Assembly: GCA_037903475.1 (NCBI GenBank)
Contig: JBAJFG010000452.1
Location: forward strand, 62,001-126,000
Reading direction: 5' to 3'
Source of the DNA: Ancylostoma caninum
Taxonomy: Eukaryota > Nematoda > Chromadorea > Rhabditida > Ancylostomatidae
Length of the DNA stretch: 64,000 bases
Shown here: in pieces, positions 25,481 through 37,280 of the stretch
Layout: each line of letters begins with the position of its first letter
How positions within the stretch are numbered: position 1 is the stretch's first letter
Notes under the pieces: model-generated
Databases searched by the model: none
The model's input: the letters and a program-made list of their open reading frames with translations, nothing else
What the model was told of the DNA's origin: nothing
Translations under genes and position numbers: made by a program

Positions 25481-28400
25481 ATCCCACGGATCTCCCTCAT
25501 ACGAGGGATCCCAGCCAGCTAGTCGCGAGGCTACGTGGCGCGTCCCCAGGTGGCGGAAAGGGGGCTAATCGCGGACCAAACGCGACCTTGTGCCTGCCCT
25601 GAGACGCGGGTGGATTCAGGGGATGGACTCCCTGTTTCTGCAGTGTCGGAACGATCTATACCTTCTGTCAGCGCGTGGGCATGTTCATGCATGCGTGCAT
25701 GGGTGTGACTGCGTGTCTGCAGATTGTATCCTGCACATCTATCCGACCAAAAGCCCTGCATTCAAGTGACTGGGAGGTACAAGGGAGGCGGTTCGGAGTC
25801 GCCTCCAACAAATAAGCTCCATCGTCCACTCCCGGGAAGCCCGGCTAACTTCCCGGTGAAATCACACTCCAGCCTCCCACGGGGGAATAGAGCCCAGCAA
25901 GCTATCTCCTGTGGGCTTAAAATTCTTCAAGCTCGACACAGCAATAATAGAGAGTGTTCCCCTGATCTCGGAAGAGTCACTGGTACGGCAGCGCCAGTGA
26001 GGACGAGGTCCGAAGGGTTATCTAGGCTGCCTAAAACCAGAAGGACTATGATGACGGTCTGTACCTTCAACGCACGCACGCTTGCATCGGAAGCTTCCAT
26101 CGAGGATTTGATGATGCAGGCCAGGAAGATCAGGTACGACGTCATCGGACTGACCGAGACGAGGAGACACCGACCACTGAATGCCACCTTCGACACTGGA
26201 GAAGAGCTGTTCCTTGGAACCTGCGACAGTAGAGGAGTTGGTGGAGTCGGTGTCCTCGTCAACACGAACTTGGTCATGAACATCGACTCATTCGAACAGC
26301 TAACAACCCGAATCGGACGTTTGCGGTTGAGAAAATGTGGATCAATACCGGCCTTGACAATCTTCGTCGCCTCCGCTCCAACATCCAGCTACGACGAAGA
26401 GGATATTGAGGCCTTCTATATGGACTTGGAGAAGCTCTACAGGGAAGACCACACATTCTACAAGATCATCGTTGGCGATTTCAACGCCAAGATTGGTCCT
26501 AGGAGAACGCCTGAGGAACTTCACATCGGTACCCACGGCCTGCAGTGGAACGAACAAGGAGAGAGGCTGTCTGAGTTCATCATGACGACGAAGACCATCC
26601 ATGGTAACTCACAATTTCAGAAGCCAACCTCCCTACGCTGGACGTGGGAGTCACCCGGTGGAGAGTACCATAATGAAATTGACCACACATCGTCAATCGA
26701 AGGTTCTGCCTGACCGACGTCGGTGTTGTACCAAAGTTCTACACCGGATCCGACCATCGCCTCCTTCGTGCAAGATTCTTCTTTTCACGCAAAGGAGAGA
26801 AAGCCGTGAAGTTTAAGAGAAGGAGTCCCAAACCCGTCATCAATTGGGATCTTTTCAGTACGCTAGCCGGCTTTTGGGAAGATGCGGTTGTCGACAACAT
26901 CGACGAAGAGTACGATCGGCTTGTACAGCATCTCCGCGACAGCGCAAAGAGTGCTGAGGGTTTGAGAGTCACCAAGAGACGATTGTCTTACGAGACCCTC
27001 GAGCTCATACGCCAGCGTGGAGCCGCGAGAGCCGCAGGCAACTACCAGCTAACGTCCGAGCTCGCAAAACGGTGCAGAGAAGCGATAAAAGAAGACCTCA
27101 AGGAGAGACGAGCAGCAGTGTTGGCTGAAGCCGCAGAGGCAGGGAAAAGCATTCGCTGCGCCCGCCGAGACTTCGCCAATCGCAAGACCAAGATGTCCGC
27201 CCTCCGGCGCCCGGACGGAACAATTTCTTCATCAAGACGGGTAATGGAGAAGGTCATCTACGACTTCTACTCGGATCTCTTCGATAGCCACGTCCACCTC
27301 CCTCAATGTCACCTTAGGGAGGACGGGTATGTTGTCCCATCGGTTCTCCCTTCCGAAATCCGACATGCCATCAAGTCGGTGAAGAATCGTACAGCACCGG
27401 GCCCCGACAGGATTCGACCGGAACATCTGAAGAACCTACCGCCAATTCTCATTACCACCTTGGCTAGGCTTTTCACGCGGTACCTGTCGGAGTGCAAGGT
27501 ACCTAACCAATGGAAGACCAGCAGGACCGTGTTGCTGTACAAGAGGGGAGACCCGCAGGATATTGGCAATTATCGCCCCATCTGCCTACTGTCCGTCGTC
27601 TACAAGCTTTTCACGCGAGTGATCCTCAATAGGATCGAAAGGACGCTAGACGAGGGACAGCCGTGCGAGCAAGCAGGGTTTCGAAAAGGATTCAGTACGA
27701 TCGACCACATACACACCGTCACTAGACTCATCGAAGTATCGCGAGAGTATAAGATGCCCCTCTGTCTCACGTTCATCGATTTGAAGAAAGCCTTCGACTC
27801 TGTTGAGACGGAAGCGGTGTTGGAAGCCCTGGGCAACCAGGGCATACCTACTCAATACATCAAGGTATTTCGTGAGCTCTACAGCAACTTCACGACCAGG
27901 ATTTCTCCATTCTACGACGACATCATCATCGACGTCAAGAGAGGGGTTCGGCAAGGCGATACCGTGTCGCCAAAACTATTCAGCGCCACTCTTGAAGACG
28001 TCATGCGGAAACTGGAATGGGATAGCATGGGAGTGCAAGTTGATGGCCGGCGACTTAGTCATCTTCGCTTCGCTGACGACATCGTTCTTATAACACCAAC
28101 CATCAGCGAAGCGGAACAGATGCTGGCCGACTTCGAGGACGCGTGTGGAAAGGTTGGTCTCCAGCTGAATCTGACGAAGACGATGTTCATGAAGAACGGA
28201 TGGGTCCCGGATGCCCCATTCTCGCTCAACGGAACGACCATATCCGAATGCTCCAGCTACGTATACCTAGGTCGGGAAGTCAATATGATGAACGACCTCG
28301 CTCCAGAGCTGGGCAGGAGGAAACGAGCGGCTTGGGGAGCTTACAAGAGCATCGAGGACGTAGTGAAGAAGACAAAGAACACCAGGCTCCGTGCCCACCT

Positions 28401-28795
28401 CTTCAACACAACCGTTCTCCCTGCTTTGACCTACGCCTCAGAAACCTGGGCGTTGCGCAAGCAGGATGAGAATGCGGTTAGCGTCGTCGAACGCTCCATC
28501 GAGAGGGTGATGCTAGGAATAACCCGCCTCACGCAAGTGAGGGCTGGAATACGGAGCTCCACCCTCCGTCAACAATCGAACATCAGGGACGCTGCCGTTT
28601 ACGCCAAGTTGAGTAAGGTTAGGTGGGCCGGTGATGCGTTTTAAAGACAACCGTTGGACAAGAGCCGTCAGCGACTGGACTCCACGGGACGTTAAGCGCA
28701 CGACAGGAAGACCACCGACCCGTCGGAAATGGAAGGATTTCTGGCGCCCGCTCGGTATACCCGAGAATCAACGGGAGTCAAGGTGATCAAGGTGA
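25481..28795 (+). mobile_element. RTE-type non-LTR retrotransposon, near full length but broken
   Basis: A GC-rich leader (from about 25480, 5' edge uncertain) is followed by endonuclease and reverse transcriptase coding sequence and ends at 28795 in a tail of two TCAAGGTGA units. A short-unit 3' tail, an APE-type endonuclease N-terminal to the RT, and the lack of a gag-like ORF1 are characteristic of the RTE clade. A second copy's 3' end with the same tail (TCAAGATGA TCAAGGTGA) lies inverted at 29878-30005. GC content and codon use differ sharply from the AT-rich surroundings, as expected for a fairly recent insertion. No target duplication was identified. Confidence 0.85.
26048..28779 (+). 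pseudogene. RTE endonuclease-reverse transcriptase (frameshifted)
   Basis: The APE endonuclease occupies the first part: VCTFNARTL, IGLTETRR, IIVGDFNAKIG and RWTWESPGGEYHNEIDH. After the IDH motif a one-base loss near 26685 shifts the frame, which resumes through 26806-28644 with the RT domain: NRTAPGPDRIRPEHL, NYRPICLLSVVYKLFTRVI, QAGFRKGFSTIDHI, FIDLKKAFDSVE with the first aspartate, RQGDTVSPKLFSATLED, and FADD as the catalytic pair. A second shift near 28632 (after KVRWAG) precedes VMRFKDNRWTRAVSDW. An internal loss then joins GRPPTRR directly to KWKDFWRPLG, compared with the second copy, which retains more of that stretch. The start is taken at MMTVCTFNARTL; the frame is open further upstream. 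Copy-and-paste replication acts through target-primed reverse transcription; this copy is inactive. Confidence 0.85.
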
Positions 28796-29877
28796 TTGTA
28801 AGCATTGTTGTAGTGGTTTCTCGGGATATCCTCTGTGGTTATTATTCTCCGTGTGTTCGTAGTCGCGATTTGGACGATAATATGGTCGAGGTTGATGCGT
28901 CGGTGCATTGTTCCACTCGCTATTTCTCGTCCACATTTGAGAATTTCCATTGTTGTTTTTCCGATATAAGCAGGAAAAGGAAGAATCTCTAGGGCGTTGT
29001 GTAGGTGAGTTTCAGCAATGATTTCTTGAACGATAGTCCAGACTATCCACGTTATTTCCGTCTAAATGAATGTTTCTAACAGCCTCTGTTATTGTTTTAA
29101 TCATCGCGATATCCAAATTGCCTCGTTCTCTTTTTACCATTTCTAGCAAATGTTGTTCGTTTTCGGCCAGTTTTTGTACATCTATGAGAGAGTGAGATGG
29201 CATACGTTTCTTCATTATTGCAGTCCTTAGATCCGTTTTTAAATCGCGGACAAATGCGTGCCGGACTAAGGGTTTCCCGGACTCCTTAACTGAGGTAACT
29301 CTGAGATGCCTTGATTCGCCCCTGAAAATGACCTATTCCCTGTTAGACTTCCTCCTGAATTCGCTATTCTTCCAACATGCCTCGGATGGGAGAACAACCT
29401 TGACTAAGCGCGTCGTAAGTGATTGGGTTTCCCCATTCGTAAAACCTTTTCTGGTCTACATTCCACCTTAACAGTGTTAAGGATGGTAGCTACCTTACGT
29501 TCTATACCTAGCAGCCGCTCAGACGGAAGTACGTACTTTAGTGTCTGTAACAGGAAGAAAATACTCCTTAGCAATCTACTTTTTATAGTGACGACAGCAA
29601 AATCTCAAACATGACGAGCAAAAAGCTAAAGCTTTTGTAAGTTTTATTCACCAGTGCCTTTGTAAAAAAAACTGATATTAATTGCTCTGAATCCACTAAT
29701 TTAACCCACAATCGATCGTTTCGAAATACCAGCATCCAGCTCTTCTACTGCTTTACAGTAAATGCTCACTGTTGCAGCCTCTCAATCAGTAACACCTATT
29801 CCAAAATCAAGCGAATCTTCTAGCATTTCGAATAACTGTCTCAATTGGATAAGACGAACGCAGCAGAACTTGCCATG
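28796..29877. other. Stretch without a recognised gene
   Basis: Short frames only, none with motifs. The stretch separates two RTE copies lying in opposite orientation. Confidence 0.5.
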
Positions 29878-30005
29878 CCATCACCTTGATCATCTTGACT
29901 CCCGTCAATCTTCGGATATCCCGAGCGGGCGCCAGCTATCCTTCCATTTGTCCCTCTCGCGTGCCAGAGTCGTCCAATGAATTCTTTCCGTTTGAAGGAC
30001 ACAAA
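29878..30005 (-). pseudogene. RTE retrotransposon 3' end, second copy
   Basis: The minus strand reads TERIHWTTLARERDKWKDSW and then RPLGISED before a stop. RDKWKDxWRPLGI is the same C-terminal end as in the RTE copy at 26048-28779. The element finishes in TCAAGATGA TCAAGGTGA at about 29878. Only the last 130 bp or so are recognisable; upstream (30006-30110) the minus frame stays open but no longer resembles RT. Truncation at the 5' end is usual for LINE insertions. Confidence 0.7.
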
Positions 30006-30189
30006 CAGCCATGCCATACCCCCAAGAAATGGAAGACAGACATTGCTGCATGGGAAGGAACTGCTGCATTCCGACTATCGCTAGCATCACACCTCGTGTT
30101 TCGGCGGCGTTGATGGGCTAGCTGCTGCCCGATTATCTGTGGTGGCGTTCAACCTGCGTCCTGCACCTCATGTCCAGCGTTCTACCTGC

Positions 30190-30430
30190 TCCTTACAGCG
30201 TGGCGACCCGCCCACTAGGAGGTGCATATAAAGCGGTGGTTGAGCGTCAGTTCCCAATCGTATCTTCGCTTCGGCGGAAACAAGGCGAGCCCCGCGAGAC
30301 TCATCAGGCTGGCTGAGGCCCGTGCAGAACCTGCAACAATCGGTCAGACGGGATGCGTGCACTGCGGACGCACGCAGGTGCGGCGCGGATCTAGAAGTTC
30401 GCCGTGGGACCGCTGTGAGCAGAAGGTGGA
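30190..30430 (+). repeat. GC-rich interspersed element, copy B
   Basis: Shares its block order with 20690-20910: GCGTGGC at the start, CGGCGGAAACAAGGCGAGCC, GGCTGGCTGAGGCCCGTG, GTCAGACGGGATGCGTG, a GCGGACGCACGCAGGTGCGG block and TTCGCCGTGGGACC. The sequence stands out from the AT-rich surroundings. It has no long open frame. It is 190 bp from the inverted RTE 3' end. A SINE is possible but unproved. Confidence 0.45.
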
Positions 30431-31014
30431 TGCGTCTTCGGAACATCTTTTGAGTAAGTTCGAGTAGGTATGGGCTTACCCAAGCCTTCAGTAGGAACAC
30501 AGCTGTGTGCTGAGATTGAGCTGCCATCCTAGGTTTGCGGCATGCAAATCAGTTCATCGCCCTCGAAACAGCATTTCCAGGCCAAACGCAGCTCGTGAGG
30601 CGACCAAATAAGCTTTCACCTCGCGGTGAAACTGCTGTTAAAACGTGTTCGGGCTGTGTTTGCCATCCCATCTCTGACGACAACTGGCATTCTTTTTTTC
30701 CTCATTGGAAGTTGTAGAAATTAGTCGGAAGCCACTTACCGAAATATTTGTTAATTGCTAATATTTCTGCGAAATGAACCCACAGGTTAAGTAGATTTAT
30801 TTCAAAAGCTAAAATAAATAATGCTAGCCAAAAAAGGGTGCACTGCTGGGCGTCAGACCTAGTGATTTTACTCCAATGATTGCTTGCGAAGAGATTGCTC
30901 TCTTGCCAAACTGGGACAACACAAATGCCTACCTAAGACAAGATCATTATTGGAAAGAATTGCATGAAAACTGCAGCAAAAATACTGCAAAAACACGTCC
31001 ACATCAACAGGATA

Positions 31015-34000
31015 TCACTTCTTCGGAATGTAGAAAATGAGAGGTTTGTTAGCGATGACGTTGTTTTTGGCTGCTTGGGCAGCGTTGATGAAGATCTGAA
31101 ATAGCACCTCACTTGCGACAACAAGCAGGCTTGCCTTGTGGGTGTGAAGGGAAACTTACCGTAGCTCCATTGGACAAAGCTCCGTACCGTTCATGAACGT
31201 GACCGAAAACATGGAACCTAGAAGAACTACTGTTAGTGTGGAGTTAGTGAATGGAGGATGAGATGATTAGGGCAAGTACATGGCCATAATGATTGTACTA
31301 AAGAGTTATTAGAAGTTTGGAAAGTTTCAGGCTTGAATATAAGGTTGAAGCCACCTTGAATATAAGGTTGAAGCCATAAGCTTATTCCAATGAAGAAGAA
31401 TTCACGAAGAAATGGGAATAGTGTTCATTGAATTGTGGTTAGATATAAATTCGCAACGCATGAAGGAAATGATGTGTGCCAACTTACTTAGGTTTTACTC
31501 TGTCTTCGATCTCTTCAAGGAGATAACGGCAACCCCACCTTTCGTCACCAAACTTATCCAAATATCCTGAAAATGGGCCTGTTCATGTTCAATTCGTTGC
31601 TCTGAAAGGGCAATGTCATTCTCGAGAGCAGAAGTGCTATACAGACAATATGAGCAGCACGCTATATTTCTCCAAAAGTTCAATTCCACTACGGTCTGGG
31701 CCAAATACGCTAGTTTGAAAAACCACTCGATCTTTGCTCCGGCCGTACCTAGTTTTCACAGGAGAACCTGACTCAGGATTTCAAGCTATCCGAATAGCAG
31801 CTCCCATAGGAAAGCTGACCGATAAATTAATCTAAATTACATACAATAGATTGGTAGCCTCATTTATAAATTAATTTCAAATTTTTCTAATTTTTCCCGA
31901 AAGGGGATAAATATCTTCACCCTGGATCACTCAAAAAATCGGGAGGATGGAGTGGTGGGAGGGGTGGGGGTAGGGAGCGAGACTTTTCTTTTAAAAAATC
32001 ATGGTTGCAGGCAAAGGCGGGCCTAGATAGGCAGAGTTCCAGAAGAAAGCACATTACAAAATTATTTCGAATAAAAAAATTAATGGTTGATATGAAAAAA
32101 CAGCTCGATACAGGAATATGCAGGGAGTGAGAGCCTCCCCATCCACGGTACGCTGCGTTAGGCGTACTGTAGCGGTAGTGCATTTATGTAGCACGATCCT
32201 CACTCTGGACTATCAAATGATTTTCAATCCTTAAGCTTTGAGTTGAGCTACCAGAACATTATAACCAAGTATGTCTATTATACATTGAATTATTCGACGA
32301 TTTCTGAAACTAAGGTGTTTTTCAAAATGTCCGAAAGAACGAATTATTCGAATGTAAGAGTTTCTTAGTTTCCCGAATGAATGAATCATTCGAGTAACCG
32401 ACTTTTTTGAAATCACCGATTGAATGAATATTTCGAATGTTCGGTCCAATACAATTTCAATACTACAGCTTTGAAAATATCAAATTGTGATTCGATTGGT
32501 AGAGGAGAAACGAATCACAATTTCTTCTTTCCTTTCACCTTCGTCTAATTTCTTCGTGTTTATTTTAAAGTTTTGTTCTTGGCCGCCATTATAAACCTTT
32601 GCTACTTCTACAACTGCACCTACACAGGCCGGCCTCGGGACATATCAGGATTTCATCAAGCGATCTGCAAGGATTGTAGAGGATTCCAAAAATACCCCTT
32701 GGGGCATGACCTTGTTAGTGGATGCGCATGGCTCTCTATAATAGCGATCATACCATCATTATTCGAATGTCAAATGCTAACAAGCCGATTAAACGATTAT
32801 TTCGAATTCGCCACTTTTCATACAGTCGAACGAACGAATTACTCGAATAACTTTAATTATGAACAGCTCGAATGAACGAATAATTCGAATATGCTCACTC
32901 TTCAAAAAATCGAGTGAGTGAATTATTCGGATATTCGAAAATTCCGTCGAATATATTCAATTCGGTCACATGTGTAATGTCTATATGGACTTTGATGGGA
33001 ATCGCATGTAAAGCTGAAACATTTTTGGCTTGAGTTGACCAGTCCGAATAAGTTTCGCTCACCTAGTGCTGGAGTGTGGGTGATCAGAACGTCGAGATCA
33101 GATGGGAGCACTTTCCATTTCTCCTTTAGTTCTGGACGAGGGCGATAAAATGGATAACCATACAATGGGTGCCAGGACGACCCGAAGAACTTTACGCCTT
33201 CGATCTGGAACAATATTGGTTTTCTAAACGATTTCTCGAAATCGTTCGATAGTTTTGATGGCATGCTACCTCAACACCCTTATCATGTAGGTATGTGACA
33301 TTTTTCAGAAGAAGGTAACCCTTCGGAGTGCCTTGACCACGGTATTTCTCCAGACGTCCTTTGGGATCCTCTGAGTCATCAAAACCGAGATCATGATTTC
33401 CAGCCACGATCAGCTTGTGCTTGTGAGGGAGACGCCCTTGAAAATAAATGCATATTTAGCCATGAAAAAAGAACATGCGTATAACAATATCTTCACCTAA
33501 TTCTTCGTTGACTTTTTTCAGTTCCCTCTCTGAGCCATAGTTCGTCAAGTCGCCTGCGTGAATCAAGACGTCGCCATCTGGAATGTCCTGGAAAAAAAGG
33601 CTATAGATATCAATCGAAGCTCTAGCTCACTACGTAATCTCCCAGATTTTCTCCTGCCAAATTAGGAATCATGTAGAAGTCTGAGTGCGTCTGAATAACA
33701 CCGTGCAAATTATGCGTCACTGGGTCGGATTTTGAGATGATTCAGAGACCAAAAAAGTATTAGGTTGCAACATGAGTTTCCGCTGTTTTGGAACTTTCAT
33801 CAAGAGAGTTTTATAAAAAATCAAACAACCGCAAGTACCAAATGAAGTATGCGCCATAACAGTAGCTGGTTTTCCGCTATTTTTATAGCAAGAGCTCGAC
33901 TCCACTGCTTTGGAAATTAGTGGACTACGAGGTAAAGAACTGAGTCGGGTAGTGCTGGAGGTCACTGATTCCGGCGAATCCGTTCCCGTACATTTGAAGC

Positions 34001-36482
34001 TCCTGTAATCTAATAAGCGCTGCTCCGTGAGAGTTGAATTTGTGTTATATAACGTGCAACTTAAAATTCTCCTGGGGGTTTTGCATTTCCAGAGAGTTCA
34101 GTCCTCAAAATTGAGGCGCCCTCCGCATTGGGAAAGAGTGGTCTGATTTCCACAGAACGCTTGGAACTTACCATAAAATTCTACCGACTAGCGCCAGATT
34201 CCGAAAACTTTGTGCTTTTGGTCTCAGTGGAGTAAATTCCTCATCAATTGGCTTCAATTTCAGGAAGAAAAACACCGTAACCAAAATTTTGGGTCTCTAA
34301 ATTTGGTGCATATGCTTGAGATCGCTCGAAATCGCTCGAGAACAAAGAGGAGAGAGAAAGTACTAGGAAGATTAGGAATGGCCCCGAGATTACTCCAAAT
34401 GAATATGATTAGTCGCATGCAACATTATGGTTCAAATAGTATCCGTGCAACTGCAGTTATCGGATTTGCCTTACCGACGGATTCACTCTGAAATCGATCA
34501 CATTCTCAGGATAGTCGGAAGAATAAGTTTCACATTCCTGAATATTCGCGAGATTACGGGCCTCGCAACAGTATACATATAAACATGTGTGAAATCTAAT
34601 CGGTAGTCATTTATGAGGAACCTTCGAAAATCCCTTTGCAAAAGCAGCGGAAAATTATGCTACAATTCAATACTATTGACAGCGTAAAGTGTAAAATTTA
34701 TTAGTTATAGAATTTCGAGGCGACAAAAAATTATCAAACACGTGAAATTGGGGATCTAACCTCATAATTTTAGTGAGCGAACAAAGCTGCGCAGTTCAAT
34801 ATAATTAGACTAAATGGATCACACTACAACAGAATATGCAAAGAGTACGGTCAACTCCGACTGTCTAGGTCTGCATGACACAGTACTCCACCGCAGCACT
34901 CCGGCTGTCTGCAGCAACCCATCCTCACACTCTTCATAGAACTAGCCGCGCCGCGACAGAGTACGCTGCATCGTGCGGACCTCGACAGTTGGAGTTACCC
35001 TGTGGCTTCTTCGTACGTCATGTCAGACAAGATCACACACCTTCACTAGATCGAGTTGATCGTGTGTGTCGGAGATGCAGACCACTTTCAAGTGTGGCAC
35101 TGGCGGCGGTGAGTTGACTTCTCTACAAAAAGAATGATAAGACGGCTAAAAAATGGTTTTCGTGGCTCCACGAAGATTATGCTAATGAATGTGAGAAGAA
35201 CTTCTTATGTTTAGTTTCCCTTCAGGAATCTCCAACCACTCACAACTCAATTTTTTTTAGAGTATTCTCAACCACCATTCGACATTTGGACATTCGAGTG
35301 TGGAATATCTTCTTTATTATATACCTGCGATATTTTGAGCTTTTCGCCATGCTGTGCCCACTACTACCTCCCGCTCATTCCACCGCTGTCACCCAATTGT
35401 GGTGTCCGCTCACATAGTCACTTACATCATCTTTGGAAAACCTACGGAAGCTCCACCGATGACCAACAACTAAACCACAGTGGGCCCACGGGTAGCACAC
35501 GGTGAACCCCCAAGCAGTCAGCGGGTGGTAAACCTGATTTTGCCCGTGGAATAACGGCATTCTAACTGTGGTGGGAAGCATCTGGGCATGAGAGAACATT
35601 TCGTTCCGATTTCTCTTTTTCTCATTCCGGTCCTTCGGTCCTAACAGAAAAAAAACTATCAGGCGCAAGCGTGGTGCTAATAAAAAGTGTTTTCCTTACA
35701 TAGCCACCAAAAATATGACCCCCCCCCCCTCCCGTGCGCCCTTCCGCAGAGAAGTTGTTATCCCCTCTGTGTATGTAAATGTTGATTTTCTGCCGAATGG
35801 AAAACAAAGTGAGAGGGGGAAACAGTGCGGTGAATACGTATGACATTCCTAGTGAACATCGCGGAAGGATGCCCCACTCCAAAGTTCCATAGGAGCATGC
35901 AAGTATTGCTTGTATTAATTATTAAATTATTAATTATTAATTATTAAATCCAATTTCAGGATCAGAAGGGAAGTAGAACTCACATCCAAGGATGAGATAG
36001 AGCAAAATGTGAGAAAAATCCACAAAACTAGGTGCTTTTCCCTATGCGTCTTATGGCTTTGACACTCAGGAGTCCCGCCGCGCAGAAATCACACCCGCCT
36101 ACATATGCAAGCCCACGTATGCTGGCGCGGACGGACACCAAAAAATCCACATTGATCCCCTTAGTTAGCTGTCAATAATTTGCGTTATGCTTACTGTTCT
36201 CTAGCAACCAATTACATGCTAAATGCTTCACTTCGAAAATGAAAATTCCCGTGAATGCTGCCTCTAAGGATGTGTTTGTGCGCGACCGGTTGTGTACGTG
36301 GTCCCACCCGTCGCACCACGCGTATCAACTTATTGTGCACACTGCCGAGACTGTGTTATTTAACAAAAAGTTCACTACAGATAATCTTACCCCTTTGAGT
36401 TTACTTCCACTGGCAGCTGAACTTTGCTGGCTTTTATAGTCTCCCAGTAGTCTTCTTCGCTGTTCGGATCCACTCTTCTCAT
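31015..36482 (-). CDS. MPPED-family metallophosphoesterase (8 exons)
   Basis: Eight exons join in phase: 36391-36482, 35041-35122, 33497-33587, 33270-33436, 33063-33204, 31488-31566, 31160-31217 and 31015-31095, giving about 263 codons. The start is the ATG two bases after a CTTTCAG site, typical of trans-splicing. Calcineurin-like phosphoesterase motifs appear in order: VVCISDTHDQ (DxH), VLIHAGDLTNYG (GDxxN-like), LIVAGNHDLGFD (GNHD), LITHTPALG (His) and HVFGHVHERYG (GHxH), ending in LIFYIPKK. The order and spacing match MPPED1/MPPED2, metal-dependent phosphodiesterases of cytosolic cyclic or other nucleotides. Family MPPED2 proteins have glycine where this one keeps histidine in the last motif. 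Exon 4 uses a CAAG acceptor. A possible AATAAA is at 30796-30801. Introns carry an ATTCGAA element and a mariner end. The true substrate is unknown. Confidence 0.9.
31332..31376. repeat. Two-copy 23 bp tandem duplication
   Basis: CTTGAATATAAGGTTGAAGC is repeated exactly with a 23 bp period, inside an intron of the MPPED gene. Confidence 0.8.
32305..32973 (+). repeat. ATTCGAA-rich interspersed element, copy 2 (in an MPPED intron)
   Basis: Same block order as 20060-20646: GAATTATTCGAATGTAAG, the core GGCCGCCATTATAAACC and CCTCGGGACATATCAGGA, ACCTTGTTAGTGGAT, then the right word-rich flank and the end CGGTCACATGT. It lies in the intron between the exons at 33063-33204 and 31488-31566, antisense to the gene. 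Compared with copy 1 it carries an extra stretch of about 95 bp near 32480-32575 that contains an inverted pair, AATTGTGATTCG and CGAATCACAATT. Confidence 0.6.
33760..33990. mobile_element. Mariner-like end (solo, in an MPPED intron)
   Basis: TTAGGTTGCAACATGAGTTT follows a TA dinucleotide at 33758-33759, matching the start of mariner terminal repeats. No matching inverted end was found to the right within 2 kb, so the element is truncated or its other end is decayed. The right limit given here is arbitrary. The minus strand is open for 82 codons (33717-33965), but no transposase motif is seen. Confidence 0.35.
36240..36268. repeat. Lone end related to the TTAA-flanked element at 170-952
   Basis: Inverted, the sequence reads AGAGGCAGCATTCACGGG followed by AATTTTC, close to the AGGCAGCACCCACGGAAAA terminus at 174. 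CTAA replaces TTAA outside it. No partner end was found, so it is a solo or truncated relic within intron 1 of the MPPED gene. Confidence 0.4.
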
Positions 36483-37280
36483 TTCTGAAAGTCAATTAAG
36501 TGAGGCTACGCTGTGAAGAGAACATTCCCTACATTTACATCAAGGGCAGAACTTCCGCCTAGCTTTGGTCCCCTTTTGAAATAAAAAATACTGCAGTTGA
36601 TTTTCATTAACAAGCGCAGCATGGATGAAAAAAATGGCCTTGTTGTTTTGCGAGGTCCTTGAGTTACCCTTACAATTAATTTCAAATTTGGAATCGCGGT
36701 TTTGGCTGAAGAATCATCATGATTTATTCAGAATCATCCTATCATGATTTCCTAGAATTCTGTTGTCCACAAAGGAAAATTCCCTACAAATTTGGGGCAC
36801 ACCTTCTCGGAAAACAGACAGAATAAGGAGGCAGCACCAACAATACTTCTCAACGCCCGGGATTTTGAGCTTTTAGTAATCGGAATCCAAGTGCAAAATT
36901 CACGAATGTACGTCATCTGAAGACATCAGCTGATAAGTTGTTGCTTCGCAATTAACTTCCAACAAACGAACATTCATCTCGCTTTGGAATTTTAATGGAT
37001 ACTTTCTCATTGCTGAGCGAAATTTTGGAAAAAAAAAGAGCTTTCAGTCGAGCAAAAATTGGGCAGTCATCGAACCACGTTCGATCCACCGACAAAACCA
37101 AAATGATAATAAAAGAATTCTGTTGTAGAGAAAATGCTTCTATATAATGAGCGCATTTTTATTTGATAATACTTAGGTAAGACCTTACTTAACAAGAGCT
37201 ATTTACCTTTTGATATAATTTTGGAGACCAAAGTAATAGTGATCATCTCTTCTCCACGAGATCTCCATTACAACTTAGCC
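36483..37280. other. Stretch without a recognised gene upstream of the MPPED gene
   Basis: It should contain the promoter and outron of the minus-strand MPPED gene; no element could be identified. A GGAGGCAGCACCAAC at 36828 resembles the TTAA-element terminus only by chance length. Confidence 0.4.

Noticed and set aside
33631..33690. In-phase stretch reading THSDFYMIPNLAGENLGDY that looked like an MPPED exon
   Set aside because: The exon at 35041-35122 already supplies SDTH and joins in phase to DIPDGD with the spacing expected of the family, so this stretch is intronic.
36822..36845. AGGCAGCACCAAC as a partner end for the lone terminus at 36240
   Set aside because: It diverges after ten bases, has no TTAA, and its orientation does not fit a single element.
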